The position numbers and the translations under genes were made by a program. The notes below the pieces were generated by a model, which worked only from the letters and a program-made list of their open reading frames with translations, had not been told where the DNA came from and made no database searches. DNA of 64,000 nucleotides, taken from Sva-07 sp035527095. GTDB lineage: Bacteria; Actinomycetota; Acidimicrobiia; Acidimicrobiales; Ilumatobacteraceae. Numbering within the stretch: position 1 is the stretch's first letter; every line of letters starts with the position of its first letter. Shown in pieces: positions 10,068 to 18,814 of this stretch. Location: the NCBI GenBank assembly GCA_035527095.1, contig DATLBC010000005.1, forward strand, positions 15,047 to 79,046, given 5' to 3'.

Positions 10068-11792
10068 ATGAAACCCGGCTCGGCTGACTTCGTTCACAAC
10101 GAAGCGGTTGCGCTCGTGTTCGATCCCGAGTTCGGCGCCGTCGCCGTGGGCGAACACGGGAACGAGCTGAGTTGGGGACCGGCCGCGGCGATCGACCAGG
10201 TCCAACGCATCGAAGACGCAATCGGCCCTCGGTGGGTGTGGTGGACGTCGGACACATCGCGTTCCCTTGTTGACGCCGGGGTTCACCTGGCACGTTGCTG
10301 GGACCTCGACGCTGTCCATCGTCTCGTCAACGGCGGATGGCGCGCCGGGCCTGCGCGAACGTGGGGCGCCGCGCACGGGCTCGCCACCGACCAGCTACCG
10401 GCCGTCGCTCCGGTCGACCTGTTCACCGTGGCCGCCGATTCGGACCCGAACGACCCAGTCCGCTCCGATGGACACCTCGACCCGGCATGGATCGACGGTG
10501 GCTGGCGCAGAGACGTCGACCGCCTCGCCGCGTGGGCGCGTCTGGCGCTCGAGGTCCACCGATTGCAGGGCGGACAGATTGCACAACTCGACGACCGACC
10601 GGCCGCTCTGGCGACCGCGCGGTCCGAGTCTGCCGCGTCGTTGCTCGCCGTCGAGCTCGGCCACAACGGGCTGCCGATCGACGTCGACGAGGCCGAACGA
10701 ATCATCGCGTCGTTCATCGGACCGAGACCCCGCGATGCCGCTGATGAGCGACAACTGGCAGCCGAACGCGACGATCTCGTGTTGGCACATCTGCCCGCCG
10801 ACCTCCGCAGGGGAGTCGACCTGCGAAACCCGGCCAACGTCAAGTCATTGCTGAGGCGAGCTGGCATCGAGGTCGACGACACCCGCGCATGGCGGCTCGA
10901 ACGACTGCGTGACGAACATCCCGTCGTCGACGCGCTGCTCGCGTGGCGCAGGTCCGAGCGCATGGCGACCACATTCGGATATCGATGGCTCGACGAGCAT
11001 GTCGGCGGCGACGGCCGGCTTCGTGGATCCTGGTCGTCGTCCGATGGGGCGGCTGGTCGGATGACGGCCACAGCCGGTCTACACAATCTGCCTGCGGACC
11101 TGCGGCCAGCGGTGGTCGCAGAGCCCGGCCACAGCTTCGTGCGCGCCGACCTCGGACAGATCGAGCCACGAATCCTCGCCGCGGTATCCGGCGACGAGAC
11201 CCTGGCCGCAGCGACCCTCGACGCCGACATGTACGCCCCCGTTGCGCAACGCCTCGGCGTGAGCCGCGAGATCGCCAAGGTCGCCGTGCTCGGAGCGATG
11301 TACGGCCAGACGACTGGGCACGGCGCCGCCGCACTCCGCGGGCTCGACGCGGCCTACCCGGTCGCGATGGGGTACCTCACGAGCGCCGCCCGATCGGCTG
11401 AGGCCGGCCACGACCTCCGAACGCGAGGCGGCCGCCGGGTGCGGATGTCCGGTGGCGGAGACCCAGATGCCGACGAGCGGGATCAACGCTCACGAGCCGC
11501 TGCGCGCGGTCGCTTCGGCCGCAACGCGATGGTTCAGGGCGCAGCCGCCGAGTTCTTCAAGACGTGGGCCGTCATCGTGCGCGCCCGACTTCCTGCAGAT
11601 GCACACATCGTGCTGTGCCTGCACGATGAACTACTGGTGCACACGCCGTCCGCCGTCGTTGCCGAGATCGCCTTCATCGTCGACGATGCCCTGCAGGAGA
11701 CGGCGGCGCGATGGCAGCAGCCTGAGCTGCGCGGCGACGTCCGGTTCATCGCCGACACCAGCACGATCGCTCGGTGGTCGGACGCCAAGTGA
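10068..11792 (+). CDS. family A DNA polymerase-like protein without 5' nuclease domain
   Basis: A 574-residue protein with a complete family A polymerase domain: motif A RADLGQIEPR, motif B REIAKVAVLGAMYGQ and motif C CLHDELLVH, all with their key Asp, Lys, Tyr and His-Asp-Glu residues. The N-terminal third sits where the 3'-5' exonuclease would be but shows no clear Exo I-III acidic residues. The 5' nuclease domain of PolA is absent. Actinobacterial homologues are annotated as bifunctional 3'-5' exonuclease/DNA polymerase, probably a repair enzyme alongside PolA. ATG 10068 is 7 bases after TAGACA. Confidence 0.88.
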   Translation: MKPGSADFVHNEAVALVFDPEFGAVAVGEHGNELSWGPAAAIDQVQRIEDAIGPRWVWWTSDTSRSLVDAGVHLARCWDLDAVHRLVNGGWRAGPARTWGAAHGLATDQLPAVAPVDLFTVAADSDPNDPVRSDGHLDPAWIDGGWRRDVDRLAAWARLALEVHRLQGGQIAQLDDRPAALATARSESAASLLAVELGHNGLPIDVDEAERIIASFIGPRPRDAADERQLAAERDDLVLAHLPADLRRGVDLRNPANVKSLLRRAGIEVDDTRAWRLERLRDEHPVVDALLAWRRSERMATTFGYRWLDEHVGGDGRLRGSWSSSDGAAGRMTATAGLHNLPADLRPAVVAEPGHSFVRADLGQIEPRILAAVSGDETLAAATLDADMYAPVAQRLGVSREIAKVAVLGAMYGQTTGHGAAALRGLDAAYPVAMGYLTSAARSAEAGHDLRTRGGRRVRMSGGGDPDADERDQRSRAAARGRFGRNAMVQGAAAEFFKTWAVIVRARLPADAHIVLCLHDELLVHTPSAVVAEIAFIVDDALQETAARWQQPELRGDVRFIADTSTIARWSDAK

Positions 11793-11802
11793 CACCACGT
11801 CC

Positions 11803-11852
11803 CCACCCCGCCGATGAGCGAACCAACCACCTACAGGGGTCTCGCTCATCGC
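11803..11852. repeat. family I palindrome, copy A
   Basis: Perfect 10-base arms CGATGAGCGA (11812-11821) and TCGCTCATCG (11842-11851) surround a 20-base loop beginning ACCAACC. The 50-base unit is repeated at 11864-11913 with one mismatch. It follows the polymerase-like gene on the same strand as the next gene. Confidence 0.8.
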
Positions 11853-11863
11853 AACCACCAACA

Positions 11864-11913
11864 CCACCCCGCCGATGAGCGAACCAACCACCTACGGGGG
11901 TCTCGCTCATCGC
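11864..11913. repeat. family I palindrome, copy B
   Basis: This unit is identical to copy A in 49 of 50 positions, loop included; the one difference is in the loop. A recent tandem duplication or conserved dispersed element is implied. Related copies lie at 13304-13349 and 57378-57419. Confidence 0.8.
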
Positions 11914-11965
11914 TGGCCCGAGGGCGTGCGTTCCCTGCGGCCTCGACCCCACTACCGTAGGACCG

Positions 11966-12790
11966 GTGACTGATGTCCCTCCCCCGCCGAACAACGAGCC
12001 GTCATCAGCTGGTGCACCACCACCGGCCGCTCCGCCGCCTCCGCCACCTCCCCCGAGCGGATTGACCCCACCGCCTGGCTACGTCGGCTACGACGGCCAC
12101 CCCACGCCGAGCACCGGGGTGCGTCGCGTCGGAGGATTTGCCACGCCGATCGTCGTGTCGACGATCGTGGTGGCGGTCGGCACGATCGTGGCGGCGTTTC
12201 TGTCTGCGAGCATCGCAACGGACGCAACCGACTTCCTTGCGGGCAGTGCCAGCCAGAGCGACTTCGAAGACGCTCTCGTCCCGCTCAACTCCATCCAATT
12301 GCTGGTCAGCGTCGCGACGCTCGCCACCGGGGTGCTCACGATCGTCTGGATGTTCCGCATGGCGAACAACGTGCGGGCGTTCTCACGAATCACCACCTGG
12401 AGCCCGCTGTTCGCCATCTTCGGCTGGTTCCTGCCACCGCTCGTGCTGTACATCATTCCGTTCCTCGTCCTGCGAGAGCTGTGGAAGGCATCCGAGCCGT
12501 CGGTCGTCGATGGCACCGACAGTTGGAAGCGGACACCGGACAACCCGGTGCTGTGGGTCTGGTTCGTGGTGTTCGGCATCATTCCGGCGGTGCTGTTCGC
12601 GATTCAGGTCGGCTCGTTCGCGTCGGGTGGACTCCCCACGGGCGACGTCGAGTCGGTTGCCGAGAGCCTCGACGAGTTCGGTGCCCTCGGATGGTTCACC
12701 GCCCTGTTGACCCTTGCTGCTGCGGTGGTGTGGGTGCGGTTCGTGCGTCAGTTGACACGACGTCACCAGCAATTGACGAACGAGACCTGA
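11966..12790 (+). CDS. DUF4328 membrane protein with proline-rich cytoplasmic tail
   Basis: A 274-residue protein. Residues 1-55 are very rich in proline (including a run of eight), then five membrane helices follow. The third helix region carries the DUF4328 landmarks (WSPLFAIFGWFLPPLVLYI and LRELWKAS). The function of the family is unknown. The start is GTG 11966, 7 bases after TACCGT (11953-11958). The proline-rich head probably lies in the cytoplasm and could bind partner proteins, but nothing here shows which. Confidence 0.85.
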   Translation: MTDVPPPPNNEPSSAGAPPPAAPPPPPPPPSGLTPPPGYVGYDGHPTPSTGVRRVGGFATPIVVSTIVVAVGTIVAAFLSASIATDATDFLAGSASQSDFEDALVPLNSIQLLVSVATLATGVLTIVWMFRMANNVRAFSRITTWSPLFAIFGWFLPPLVLYIIPFLVLRELWKASEPSVVDGTDSWKRTPDNPVLWVWFVVFGIIPAVLFAIQVGSFASGGLPTGDVESVAESLDEFGALGWFTALLTLAAAVVWVRFVRQLTRRHQQLTNET

Positions 12791-12813
12791 GCGACGAGGC
12801 TGTTGCACCGCCC

Positions 12814-13284
12814 ATGAGCACCGCCGACGTGATCTACCTGGTTCGCCATGCCAAGGCGGGCGAACGTCGGGTCTGGGAGGGCAACGACGAGGCCCGACCG
12901 TTGAGCAAACACGGCTGGAGACAGTCGGAGGCGATTGCGAAGCGTCTCGCTGGCAAGGGCGCGACGACGTTGTATTCGAGCCCGTACACCCGGTGTGTGC
13001 AGACCGTCGAGCCGCTGGCGGGTCGGCTCGGTGTCGAGATTCAGATCGATGGTCGCCTGTCGGAGGCCGAGCCCTTCGAACCGGTACTCGAACTGCTCAG
13101 CGAGGTCGCAAGCGGCTCCGTGCTGTGCAGCCACGGCGACATCGTGCCCGACACGATCGGGGCCCTCGCCCGGCGCGGCATGGAGATCCAATCGCCCCCC
13201 GACTGGCGCAAGGCCAGCATCTGGGTGCTCAGGCGCAAGGGTGAGCGCATCACCAAGGGCAAGGTCTGGCCGCCGCCGGCCTGA
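12814..13284 (+). CDS. SixA-like histidine phosphatase
   Basis: A 156-residue member of the histidine phosphatase superfamily. The phosphohistidine motif is YLVRHAKAGERR near the N-terminus, followed by LSKHGWRQSEAI, SSPYTRCVQT and the second catalytic His in VLCSHGDIVPDTI. Length and the short-helix layout match SixA-type phosphohistidine phosphatases rather than phosphoglycerate mutases. The start is ATG 12814, 23 bases after the DUF4328 stop; the frame is open further upstream, but that part runs through the neighbour in another frame. Substrate unknown. Confidence 0.86.
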   Translation: MSTADVIYLVRHAKAGERRVWEGNDEARPLSKHGWRQSEAIAKRLAGKGATTLYSSPYTRCVQTVEPLAGRLGVEIQIDGRLSEAEPFEPVLELLSEVASGSVLCSHGDIVPDTIGALARRGMEIQSPPDWRKASIWVLRRKGERITKGKVWPPPA

Positions 13285-13303
13285 CGGACACCACCAGCTC
13301 CCG

Positions 13304-13349
13304 GTGCGGTGAGCGAACCGACCGCATACGGCGGCTTGGCTCACCGCAC
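13304..13349. repeat. family I palindrome, copy C (between convergent genes)
   Basis: Arms GTGCGGTGAGC (13304-13314) and GCTCACCGCAC (13339-13349) are perfect over 11 bases. The loop starts GAACCGACCGC and contains a smaller CCG/CGG pair, as in copies A, B and D. It separates the phosphatase from the end of the ccm operon and may terminate both. Confidence 0.7.
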
Positions 13350-13356
13350 GGGCGGG

Positions 13357-14115
13357 CTAGTTGGCGGCGCGGATCTCGTCGGCGAAGCTGGCGACGAGCG
13401 AGGCGACCTCACCGGGTGGGTTCGATGCCTCGCATCGCTCGATGTGCGGCAGTGCGGCGTCGGCGTCGTCGCGGAACTGGAACTCGACGATCGCCAGAAA
13501 GCACTGCGGGTCGGCGTAGTCCGGTTCGATCTCGGTGGCTTGGCCGAGCGCCAACACCGCCGCCTCGTAGCGCTCGTCGGCGTTGGTCTGGTCTGCGTTC
13601 TGCCGCGTCAGCAGTGCGAGCGTCCAGCCGAAGTAGGCAACGGCTTCGGCGTTCTCTCGACCTCTCGCACGCTCCATCTCGATCACCTCGGCGAACAGCG
13701 CATTCGCGGTCGGGAAGTCGCCCGCACTCATGGCATCACGCGCGTTGGTGAGGACGATGCGTGACTCATCGCCCGGCGTCAGCCCGGTGATCTCCTGGCC
13801 CGACGATCGCTCGCCCCACGCTCCTGCCAACACGAAGCCGACGCCGATCGACCCGACGACCACCGCTGCAGTGACCGCGACGATGCGGCTCCATCGTCGA
13901 GGCCTCGGCGCCGGCAGTTCCCCTCGCCCCTGCTCGATCTCGCGGAGCACGTTGGCGGCGCGGACCGTGTAGCCGTCCTTGAGCGTGTGATAATCGAGGT
14001 CGTCGACGTCGCCGGCGTCGTGCTCACGCTCGAGATCGGTGAGCGAACGCAGGAGGAATCGCCGCTCCTCTTCGAGGCCGGCAAGCCGATCGAGCCTCGT
14101 GCCGCCGGCAGTCAC
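13357..14115 (-). CDS. ccmI: CcmI/CycH-like tetratricopeptide protein of cytochrome c maturation
   Basis: A 252-residue protein closing the ccm operon. A cytoplasmic coiled segment (GLEEERRFLLRSLTDLEREH, as in the N-terminal part of other CcmI proteins) precedes one membrane helix (about residues 100-120) and a C-terminal TPR-like domain on the outer face (SAGDFPTANALFAEVIEMER, ALGQATEIEPDYADPQCFLA). CcmI chaperones apocytochrome c to the heme lyase. Its GTG start (14115) overlaps the ccmH stop (GTGA). Confidence 0.83.
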   Translation of the reverse strand: MTAGGTRLDRLAGLEEERRFLLRSLTDLEREHDAGDVDDLDYHTLKDGYTVRAANVLREIEQGRGELPAPRPRRWSRIVAVTAAVVVGSIGVGFVLAGAWGERSSGQEITGLTPGDESRIVLTNARDAMSAGDFPTANALFAEVIEMERARGRENAEAVAYFGWTLALLTRQNADQTNADERYEAAVLALGQATEIEPDYADPQCFLAIVEFQFRDDADAALPHIERCEASNPPGEVASLVASFADEIRAAN

Positions 14116-14615
14116 CTTCCGCTGTCCTCGAGGTCGGCAGCCAGCGCGGCCTCGACGAGCGCTCGGTCGTCGTCGGTCGGTTCGGCGGCCCCGCCCGCCT
14201 CTCGCTTCCATCGCCGGAACACCACGACGAGTGCCGCCGCACCGCAGGCGAACGCGACCGCCGGCAGCACCCACACGAGCGCATCGAAACCACTCGACTT
14301 GGGGACCAGGAGCACCTGGCCGCCATAGCGAGTCTCGATGAAGGCGATGATCTCGGTGTCGTCGAGGTCGTTGTCAGCGACCAGGTCGGCGATCTGGTTA
14401 CGCAGTGCGACCGATGCGTTGTTCTGTGATTCGAAGACACTCTCGCCGTCGCAGATCGGGCATGCGACGCGCTTGGAGATCTCGTCGATCCGATCGCCCT
14501 GGCTCTCGGGCCCGGTGTCGCGGGTGGCGCCGACGGCGAGGAACCCGGCAACGACGAAGAGCAGCGCCACCCAGCCGGGCCAGCGCTTCACGCGGCGATT
14601 CAGCTCGCTCGCCAT
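14112..14615 (-). CDS. ccmH: CcmH-type apocytochrome c thioreductant
   Basis: A 167-residue protein with an N-terminal membrane helix, the thiol motif RVACPICDGESV (C52, C55) that family members use to keep the apocytochrome CxxCH reduced, the conserved helix bundle (NQIADLVADNDLDDTEIIAF and the RYG after it), and a second helix with a basic C-terminal tail. ATG 14615 overlaps the ccmG stop (TGATG). It is the short, single-domain CcmH, with CcmI encoded separately downstream. Confidence 0.92.
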   Translation of the reverse strand: MASELNRRVKRWPGWVALLFVVAGFLAVGATRDTGPESQGDRIDEISKRVACPICDGESVFESQNNASVALRNQIADLVADNDLDDTEIIAFIETRYGGQVLLVPKSSGFDALVWVLPAVAFACGAAALVVVFRRWKREAGGAAEPTDDDRALVEAALAADLEDSGR

Positions 14616-15229
14616 CAGCCGTACTGCTCCCGGTACTGGCGCAGGATCGTGTTGAGCTGGTCGGCCGTGACCGTCGAGATCAGTCGCAGCTGCACGACAC
14701 CGCTCGGATCGACGATCCACGTCTCGGGAACCTGTGCGACGCCGAACGCGACCGGGAACTCGTCGGCCTCGGAGTAGATCGCCGGCCACTCACCACCGTT
14801 GTCGGCGAAGAACGCCTCGATCTCGTCCTGGTCGCCACGGGTGATCACCGAGTAGAGCTCGGCGCCATCGGTGCCGAGCGTGGCCTGGTCGTCGGAAAAG
14901 GCGACCAACTCAGGATGCTCCTGGATGCACGGCACGCACGTCGGGTCGAAGAAGTTGAGCACCACCCAACTGCCCTTGCGGCGCGACAAGTCGAACGACG
15001 TGCCATCGCCGAGGGTGCCGGTGGCTTCTGGAGCAGGGCGACCGATCAACGGTGAGTCGGCGCTGGTGCCACCGCCGTCGGGCGACGCTCCGGCGAGGAC
15101 CACGAACAGCCCGACCATCAGCAGCGCGATGACGCCGACGACCAGCGGCGCGAGCCGGCGCGCGCGGCTGGGCGACGCAGCCTCGTCGATCGAGTCAGCG
15201 GGAACCTGGTCGTCGAGGACGTCGCTCAC
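14615..15229 (-). CDS. ccmG: CcmG/DsbE/ResA-type thioredoxin-like protein
   Basis: A 204-residue membrane-anchored thioredoxin. One helix at about residues 28-47 leads to an external thioredoxin fold with active site DPTCVPC (C98, C101) and the cis-Pro region VPETWIVDPSG. CcmG reduces apocytochrome c or CcmH on the outer face of the membrane. The start is GTG 15229, overlapping the ccmF stop (GTGA); an in-frame extension upstream exists but is antisense-like arginine-rich sequence. Confidence 0.92.
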   Translation of the reverse strand: MSDVLDDQVPADSIDEAASPSRARRLAPLVVGVIALLMVGLFVVLAGASPDGGGTSADSPLIGRPAPEATGTLGDGTSFDLSRRKGSWVVLNFFDPTCVPCIQEHPELVAFSDDQATLGTDGAELYSVITRGDQDEIEAFFADNGGEWPAIYSEADEFPVAFGVAQVPETWIVDPSGVVQLRLISTVTADQLNTILRQYREQYG

Positions 15230-17292
15230 ACCGGCACCTCGGTCTGGCTGCCCTCGGCCTCGGCCTCGGCCTCGGCCTCGGTCGCGTCCGTGCCCGTCTC
15301 GCCTTCGCCCTCGGTATCGGGTCCATCGAGTCCGATCGGCGACGACACGGGATCGACCGCGAGACGACGACGCGAGCCCGGGAAGGCCGCCAGCAGGGTC
15401 CCGAGCGCCATGATGGCGCCACCGATCCACAGCCACAGGATCATCGGCTTGATGAACACTCGGATCGTGGCCTCCGTGTCACCAGGCGCCACGCCCTGGC
15501 CGAGCGTCAGATAGATGTCCTCGTTCCAGCCGGTACGGACCGAGGGGGTGCCGATGTCGGCGCCCATGTTCAAGTAGCGCGTCGTGGCGGGACGGTAGGC
15601 CTGCTCACCGTCGAGGACGACGTTCGCAGCGATGCGCCGTTCGCTCCCGCGATCGTTGGTGCGTTCGTCGACCGACAGCAGTTCGAAGGTGTGGCCGCCC
15701 CATTCGACGACCTCACCGACACGCAGGTCGAGCGTCGCCGAGTGCGTGAAGCTGTTCGACGCCGCAAGCGCCACCGCGATGACGATCACGCCGATGTGCA
15801 CGACCATGCCGCCGTTGGCGCGACCGACGAACCCGCGCCAACCCTGCCGGCGAGTGGCCAACGCGAGCTGTCGCACGGCGGAGCCCATGGCGAATCCGGC
15901 GAGGCCGAACGCAACGAGTGGCGCCCAGCCGTCGGCACCCACGAACACCGCGATCGCAAGGCCGAGCGCACCCGCCCACGCAGGCCAGAACAGTCGGGTG
16001 CGCAGCAGTTCAGCGGACGCCTTGCGCCACGGGAGCACCGGTGCGACGCCCATCAGGAACAGCAGCATCAACCCGATCGGTTGCGAGAGTCGGTCGAAGT
16101 ACGGAGCGCCGACGAGCGTCTGGCGGTCCTGCAACGCTTCGACCAGCAGCGGGAACAACGTGCCGAGCAGAATCACGAACGCCCACACCGTGAACAACAC
16201 ATTGTTGGCGAGAAACGAGCCCTCGCGCGACAGCGGCGAGTCGATCGAGCCCGGCGAGCGGAGGCGGTCACCGCGCCAGGCGATCAGTCCGAGCGACACG
16301 ACGACGACGATCCCGAAGAACGCGAGCAGCCAGTTACCCACCGGGCCGTCGCCGAACGCGTGCACCGAGCTGAGAATGCCGGACCGTGTGAGGAACGTGC
16401 CGAGGATGGTGAGTGCAAACGTGGCCACGAGCAGGCTCAGATTCCACACTCGCAACATGCCGCGGCGCTCCTGGACGAGCACCGAGTGGATGTACGCGGT
16501 GCCGGTGAGCCACGGAAGCAGCGAGGCGTTCTCGACCGGATCCCAGGCCCACACGCCCGACCAGCCGAGCACCTCGTAGCTCCACCAGCCGCCGAGCAGG
16601 ATGCCGATCGTGAGGAACGCCCACGAGAACAGCGCCCAGCGGCGAGTCTCCATCAACCAGCCCTCGCCGAGCCGTCCGGTGACGAGGGCGGCGATGGCGA
16701 ACGCGAACGGCACCGTGAAGCCGACGTACCCGAGGTACAGAATCGGTGGGTGGAACAACACCAAGATGTGGTTCTGCAGCAGCGGATTGGGCCCCGGACC
16801 GCTCGTGATGCCGGGCGCCCCGGCAGCGAACGGGTCGGCCGGGCCGAAGCTCAGCATGGCGAAGAACGCCGACACGAGGAACATCACGATCAGCGCCCAT
16901 CCGACGAGCACGTCGTCGGTGCGATTACGGAACCGCCAGGCGACCGCGGCCGTGAACCCAGCCAGGATCAGCGCCCACAGCAGGATCGAGCCCTCGAGCG
17001 CCGACCACATCGCGGCGACGTTGTAGAGCGCCGGCGTGTCGGCCGAGCCGACCTGCTGGACGTAAGCGAGCGAGAAGTCTCGGGTGATCAACGCCCGCTG
17101 CATCATCACGACGGCGAGCACGATGCCGCCGAAGGCGATCCACGCGTAGAGCGGGCCCTGCTTGAGCAGCTTGCGATCGCGCCGACGGATGCCGTAGAGC
17201 ACGGCGAGCGCGCCGAAGACCGAGGCTGCCAGCATCAGCAGCAGGCCGGCGCGACCGAGCGCAGAGTTGATGCTCGCGGCGAACAACATCAC
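15226..17292 (-). CDS. ccmF: cytochrome c heme lyase subunit CcmF
   Basis: A 688-residue polytopic protein of the CcmF/NrfE family. The external WWD heme-handling domain is clear (EVLGWSGVWAWDPVENASL), followed by the conserved histidine HSVLVQERRG. About 14 membrane helices and a large periplasmic-type domain near the C-terminus are visible. CcmF with CcmH and CcmI ligates heme to apocytochrome c. The protein ends in an acidic Glu/Ala repeat (codons from a GCCTCG-type simple repeat at about 15254-15285). The start can be GTG 17292 or ATG 17289; both overlap the ccmE stop. Confidence 0.95.
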   Translation of the reverse strand: MMLFAASINSALGRAGLLLMLAASVFGALAVLYGIRRRDRKLLKQGPLYAWIAFGGIVLAVVMMQRALITRDFSLAYVQQVGSADTPALYNVAAMWSALEGSILLWALILAGFTAAVAWRFRNRTDDVLVGWALIVMFLVSAFFAMLSFGPADPFAAGAPGITSGPGPNPLLQNHILVLFHPPILYLGYVGFTVPFAFAIAALVTGRLGEGWLMETRRWALFSWAFLTIGILLGGWWSYEVLGWSGVWAWDPVENASLLPWLTGTAYIHSVLVQERRGMLRVWNLSLLVATFALTILGTFLTRSGILSSVHAFGDGPVGNWLLAFFGIVVVVSLGLIAWRGDRLRSPGSIDSPLSREGSFLANNVLFTVWAFVILLGTLFPLLVEALQDRQTLVGAPYFDRLSQPIGLMLLFLMGVAPVLPWRKASAELLRTRLFWPAWAGALGLAIAVFVGADGWAPLVAFGLAGFAMGSAVRQLALATRRQGWRGFVGRANGGMVVHIGVIVIAVALAASNSFTHSATLDLRVGEVVEWGGHTFELLSVDERTNDRGSERRIAANVVLDGEQAYRPATTRYLNMGADIGTPSVRTGWNEDIYLTLGQGVAPGDTEATIRVFIKPMILWLWIGGAIMALGTLLAAFPGSRRRLAVDPVSSPIGLDGPDTEGEGETGTDATEAEAEAEAEGSQTEVPV

Positions 17293-17792
17293 GTGGTGGG
17301 AGCGTCCGCGCAGCCGGCCGCTTCGGCGTCGGCCACGCGCTCGTCGTTGACGGCGACGTACTCATCGGAGTGCTTGACCTCGACCCGATCGCCGAGCAGC
17401 GTGCCCGACTCGATGACACCGTGCACCACGACAGGGATGCACTCCTTGAAGATGCCCCCTGGCTCGCCGTCGTAGCTGACGGGAATCGTCTCACCGTTGA
17501 ACGAGATCGTGAACACCGTGGTGTTCGCCACGCGCTCGACGGAACCCTCGTCGACGGTGCCCTGCAGGCGGATGCGTCGATCCTCGTTGCAGCCGCTTCG
17601 CTGTCCGACCTCATCGACGTTGCAGTAGTAGTCGACGGCTTGAGTGAGGAACTGTGTGACGATCACGCCGCCGGCAACGACGACCAGACCGAGGACCAGC
17701 AACGGGAGCCAGTTGCGATTCTTTCGCACGGGCGCTGCCGGGCCGACCGGTGTGCGGGGCGAGAGATCCATGTCGATCGCGTCGTCGTTCAT
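17289..17792 (-). CDS. ccmE: heme chaperone CcmE
   Basis: A 167-residue membrane-anchored OB-fold protein. The single helix is at about residues 28-47. The heme-linking histidine is H141 in VEVKHSDEYVAV, keeping the HxxxY spacing of the family. Two extra cysteines (C57, C68) follow the membrane helix and are not typical. CcmE binds heme covalently on the outside and hands it to CcmF. ATG 17792 is chosen because the helix and charged head follow directly; a longer frame upstream runs through ccmD in the wrong frame. Confidence 0.9.
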   Translation of the reverse strand: MNDDAIDMDLSPRTPVGPAAPVRKNRNWLPLLVLGLVVVAGGVIVTQFLTQAVDYYCNVDEVGQRSGCNEDRRIRLQGTVDEGSVERVANTTVFTISFNGETIPVSYDGEPGGIFKECIPVVVHGVIESGTLLGDRVEVKHSDEYVAVNDERVADAEAAGCADAPTT

Positions 17793-17812
17793 GTCCGGTT
17801 CATTCTGGTCGC

Positions 17813-17947
17813 TCAGAGCCAGTACTTGTCCGCGTCGGGGACCTGTTTTCCGAGCCGTTTTCCGGCTCGCAGCACTCGCCACGACATGAACGACACGGTG
17901 ATGAACGTCAGCACGTAGCCGCCGATGATGAACCCTGCGTCCTCCAT
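17813..17947 (-). CDS. ccmD: CcmD, small heme exporter subunit (44 residues)
   Basis: A 44-codon gene between ccmC and ccmE. The ATG overlaps the ccmC stop (TGATG at 17945-17949) and the frame ends at 17813. The product starts MEDAGFIIGGYVLTFITVSF, one membrane helix, then MSWRVLRAGKR and a short charged tail, which is the helix plus basic cytoplasmic tail layout of CcmD. CcmD holds CcmE on the CcmABC complex. Position, size and topology all agree; sequence conservation in this family is low, so the call rests mainly on context. Confidence 0.85.
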   Translation of the reverse strand: MEDAGFIIGGYVLTFITVSFMSWRVLRAGKRLGKQVPDADKYWL

Positions 17948-18765
17948 CAGGCCGTTCCTTCCTCGTTGCCGGCGGCAACGACCGGCTCTGCCTCGGCGTG
18001 ACGGGCCGCGAGGGCCTCGTCGAGGTCTCGATCATCGAGCAGATCCTCCATCGCCATCACGCGGGTGCGGTGCATCACGAGCCACACGTACAGCAGCGAG
18101 AACGCAATCACGCCGATGAACAGGCTGAACAGCATCAAGCCGTCCATGCTGACGTCGCCGTCGGTACCGAGCACCGTGGCTTCTTGGTGCAGGCTGCGCC
18201 ACAGCCGCACACTCCAGTGCACGAGCGGGATCTCGAGCACGGCCAGCATGCCGATGACCGCGCTGCGACGAGCTCGCTGCTCGTGCGTGCCGCCCAGACG
18301 CCGAACGGCCAGATACCCGATGTAGGTGACGAACAGCAGCGCCGTCGTGGTGAGTCGGGCGTCCCACTGCCAGAAGACACCCCAGGTGAGGCGACCCCAC
18401 ATTGCGCCGATCACCAACGTGACCGCCACGAACGCAGTCCCGATCTCGGCGCTGGCGCCTGCGAGACGGTCCCATCCCAGCGACTTCTTCTTGCCGAAGA
18501 AGTACATGACCGATGCGATGGCAGTGACGATGAAGGCCAGGTATGCGATCCAGATGGTGGGAACGTGCACGTAGAGCAGACGGACGCTCTCGCGCTGGTC
18601 GCGGTCCTCAGGCGAGAAGCCGAGGCCGAAGGCCACCAGCCAGCCCATCGCAACGATGGTGGCGATTCCGATGATTCGGGTTCCCCGAGTGCCGGTTCCT
18701 GCGCCGCTGGAACGTCGGTCGCCGACCGGACCGGTCGGGCTGAGCGTGGGGTCCGTCGTGGTCAT
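17947..18765 (-). CDS. ccmC: heme exporter CcmC
   Basis: A 272-residue protein with six main membrane helices. The WWD motif is in WGVFWQWDARLTTTALLF and the flanking histidines are in YVHVPTIWIAYL and PLVHWSVRLWRSLHQ, which hold heme for transfer to CcmE. The N-terminal ~30 residues are a disordered Thr/Gly-rich extension. It begins 49 bases after the end of ccmB and overlaps ccmD. Confidence 0.95.
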   Translation of the reverse strand: MTTTDPTLSPTGPVGDRRSSGAGTGTRGTRIIGIATIVAMGWLVAFGLGFSPEDRDQRESVRLLYVHVPTIWIAYLAFIVTAIASVMYFFGKKKSLGWDRLAGASAEIGTAFVAVTLVIGAMWGRLTWGVFWQWDARLTTTALLFVTYIGYLAVRRLGGTHEQRARRSAVIGMLAVLEIPLVHWSVRLWRSLHQEATVLGTDGDVSMDGLMLFSLFIGVIAFSLLYVWLVMHRTRVMAMEDLLDDRDLDEALAARHAEAEPVVAAGNEEGTA

Positions 18766-18814
18766 GTCCGATTCCTACGATGGCTGGGAGGGTGGGTGGA
18801 GGCTGGGATTTGCT

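Noticed and set aside
11803..11913. Possible two-unit CRISPR array
   Set aside because: There are only two units, the 'spacer' is 11 bases, and the unit is palindromic with relatives elsewhere; no cas gene is present.
15250..15290. GCCTCG-type simple repeat
   Set aside because: It encodes the Glu/Ala tail of CcmF and is ordinary low-complexity coding sequence.
15691..17475. Plus-strand frame of about 590 codons opposite ccmF and ccmE
   Set aside because: It is Arg/Glu/His-rich antisense sequence; the minus strand encodes recognised Ccm proteins.
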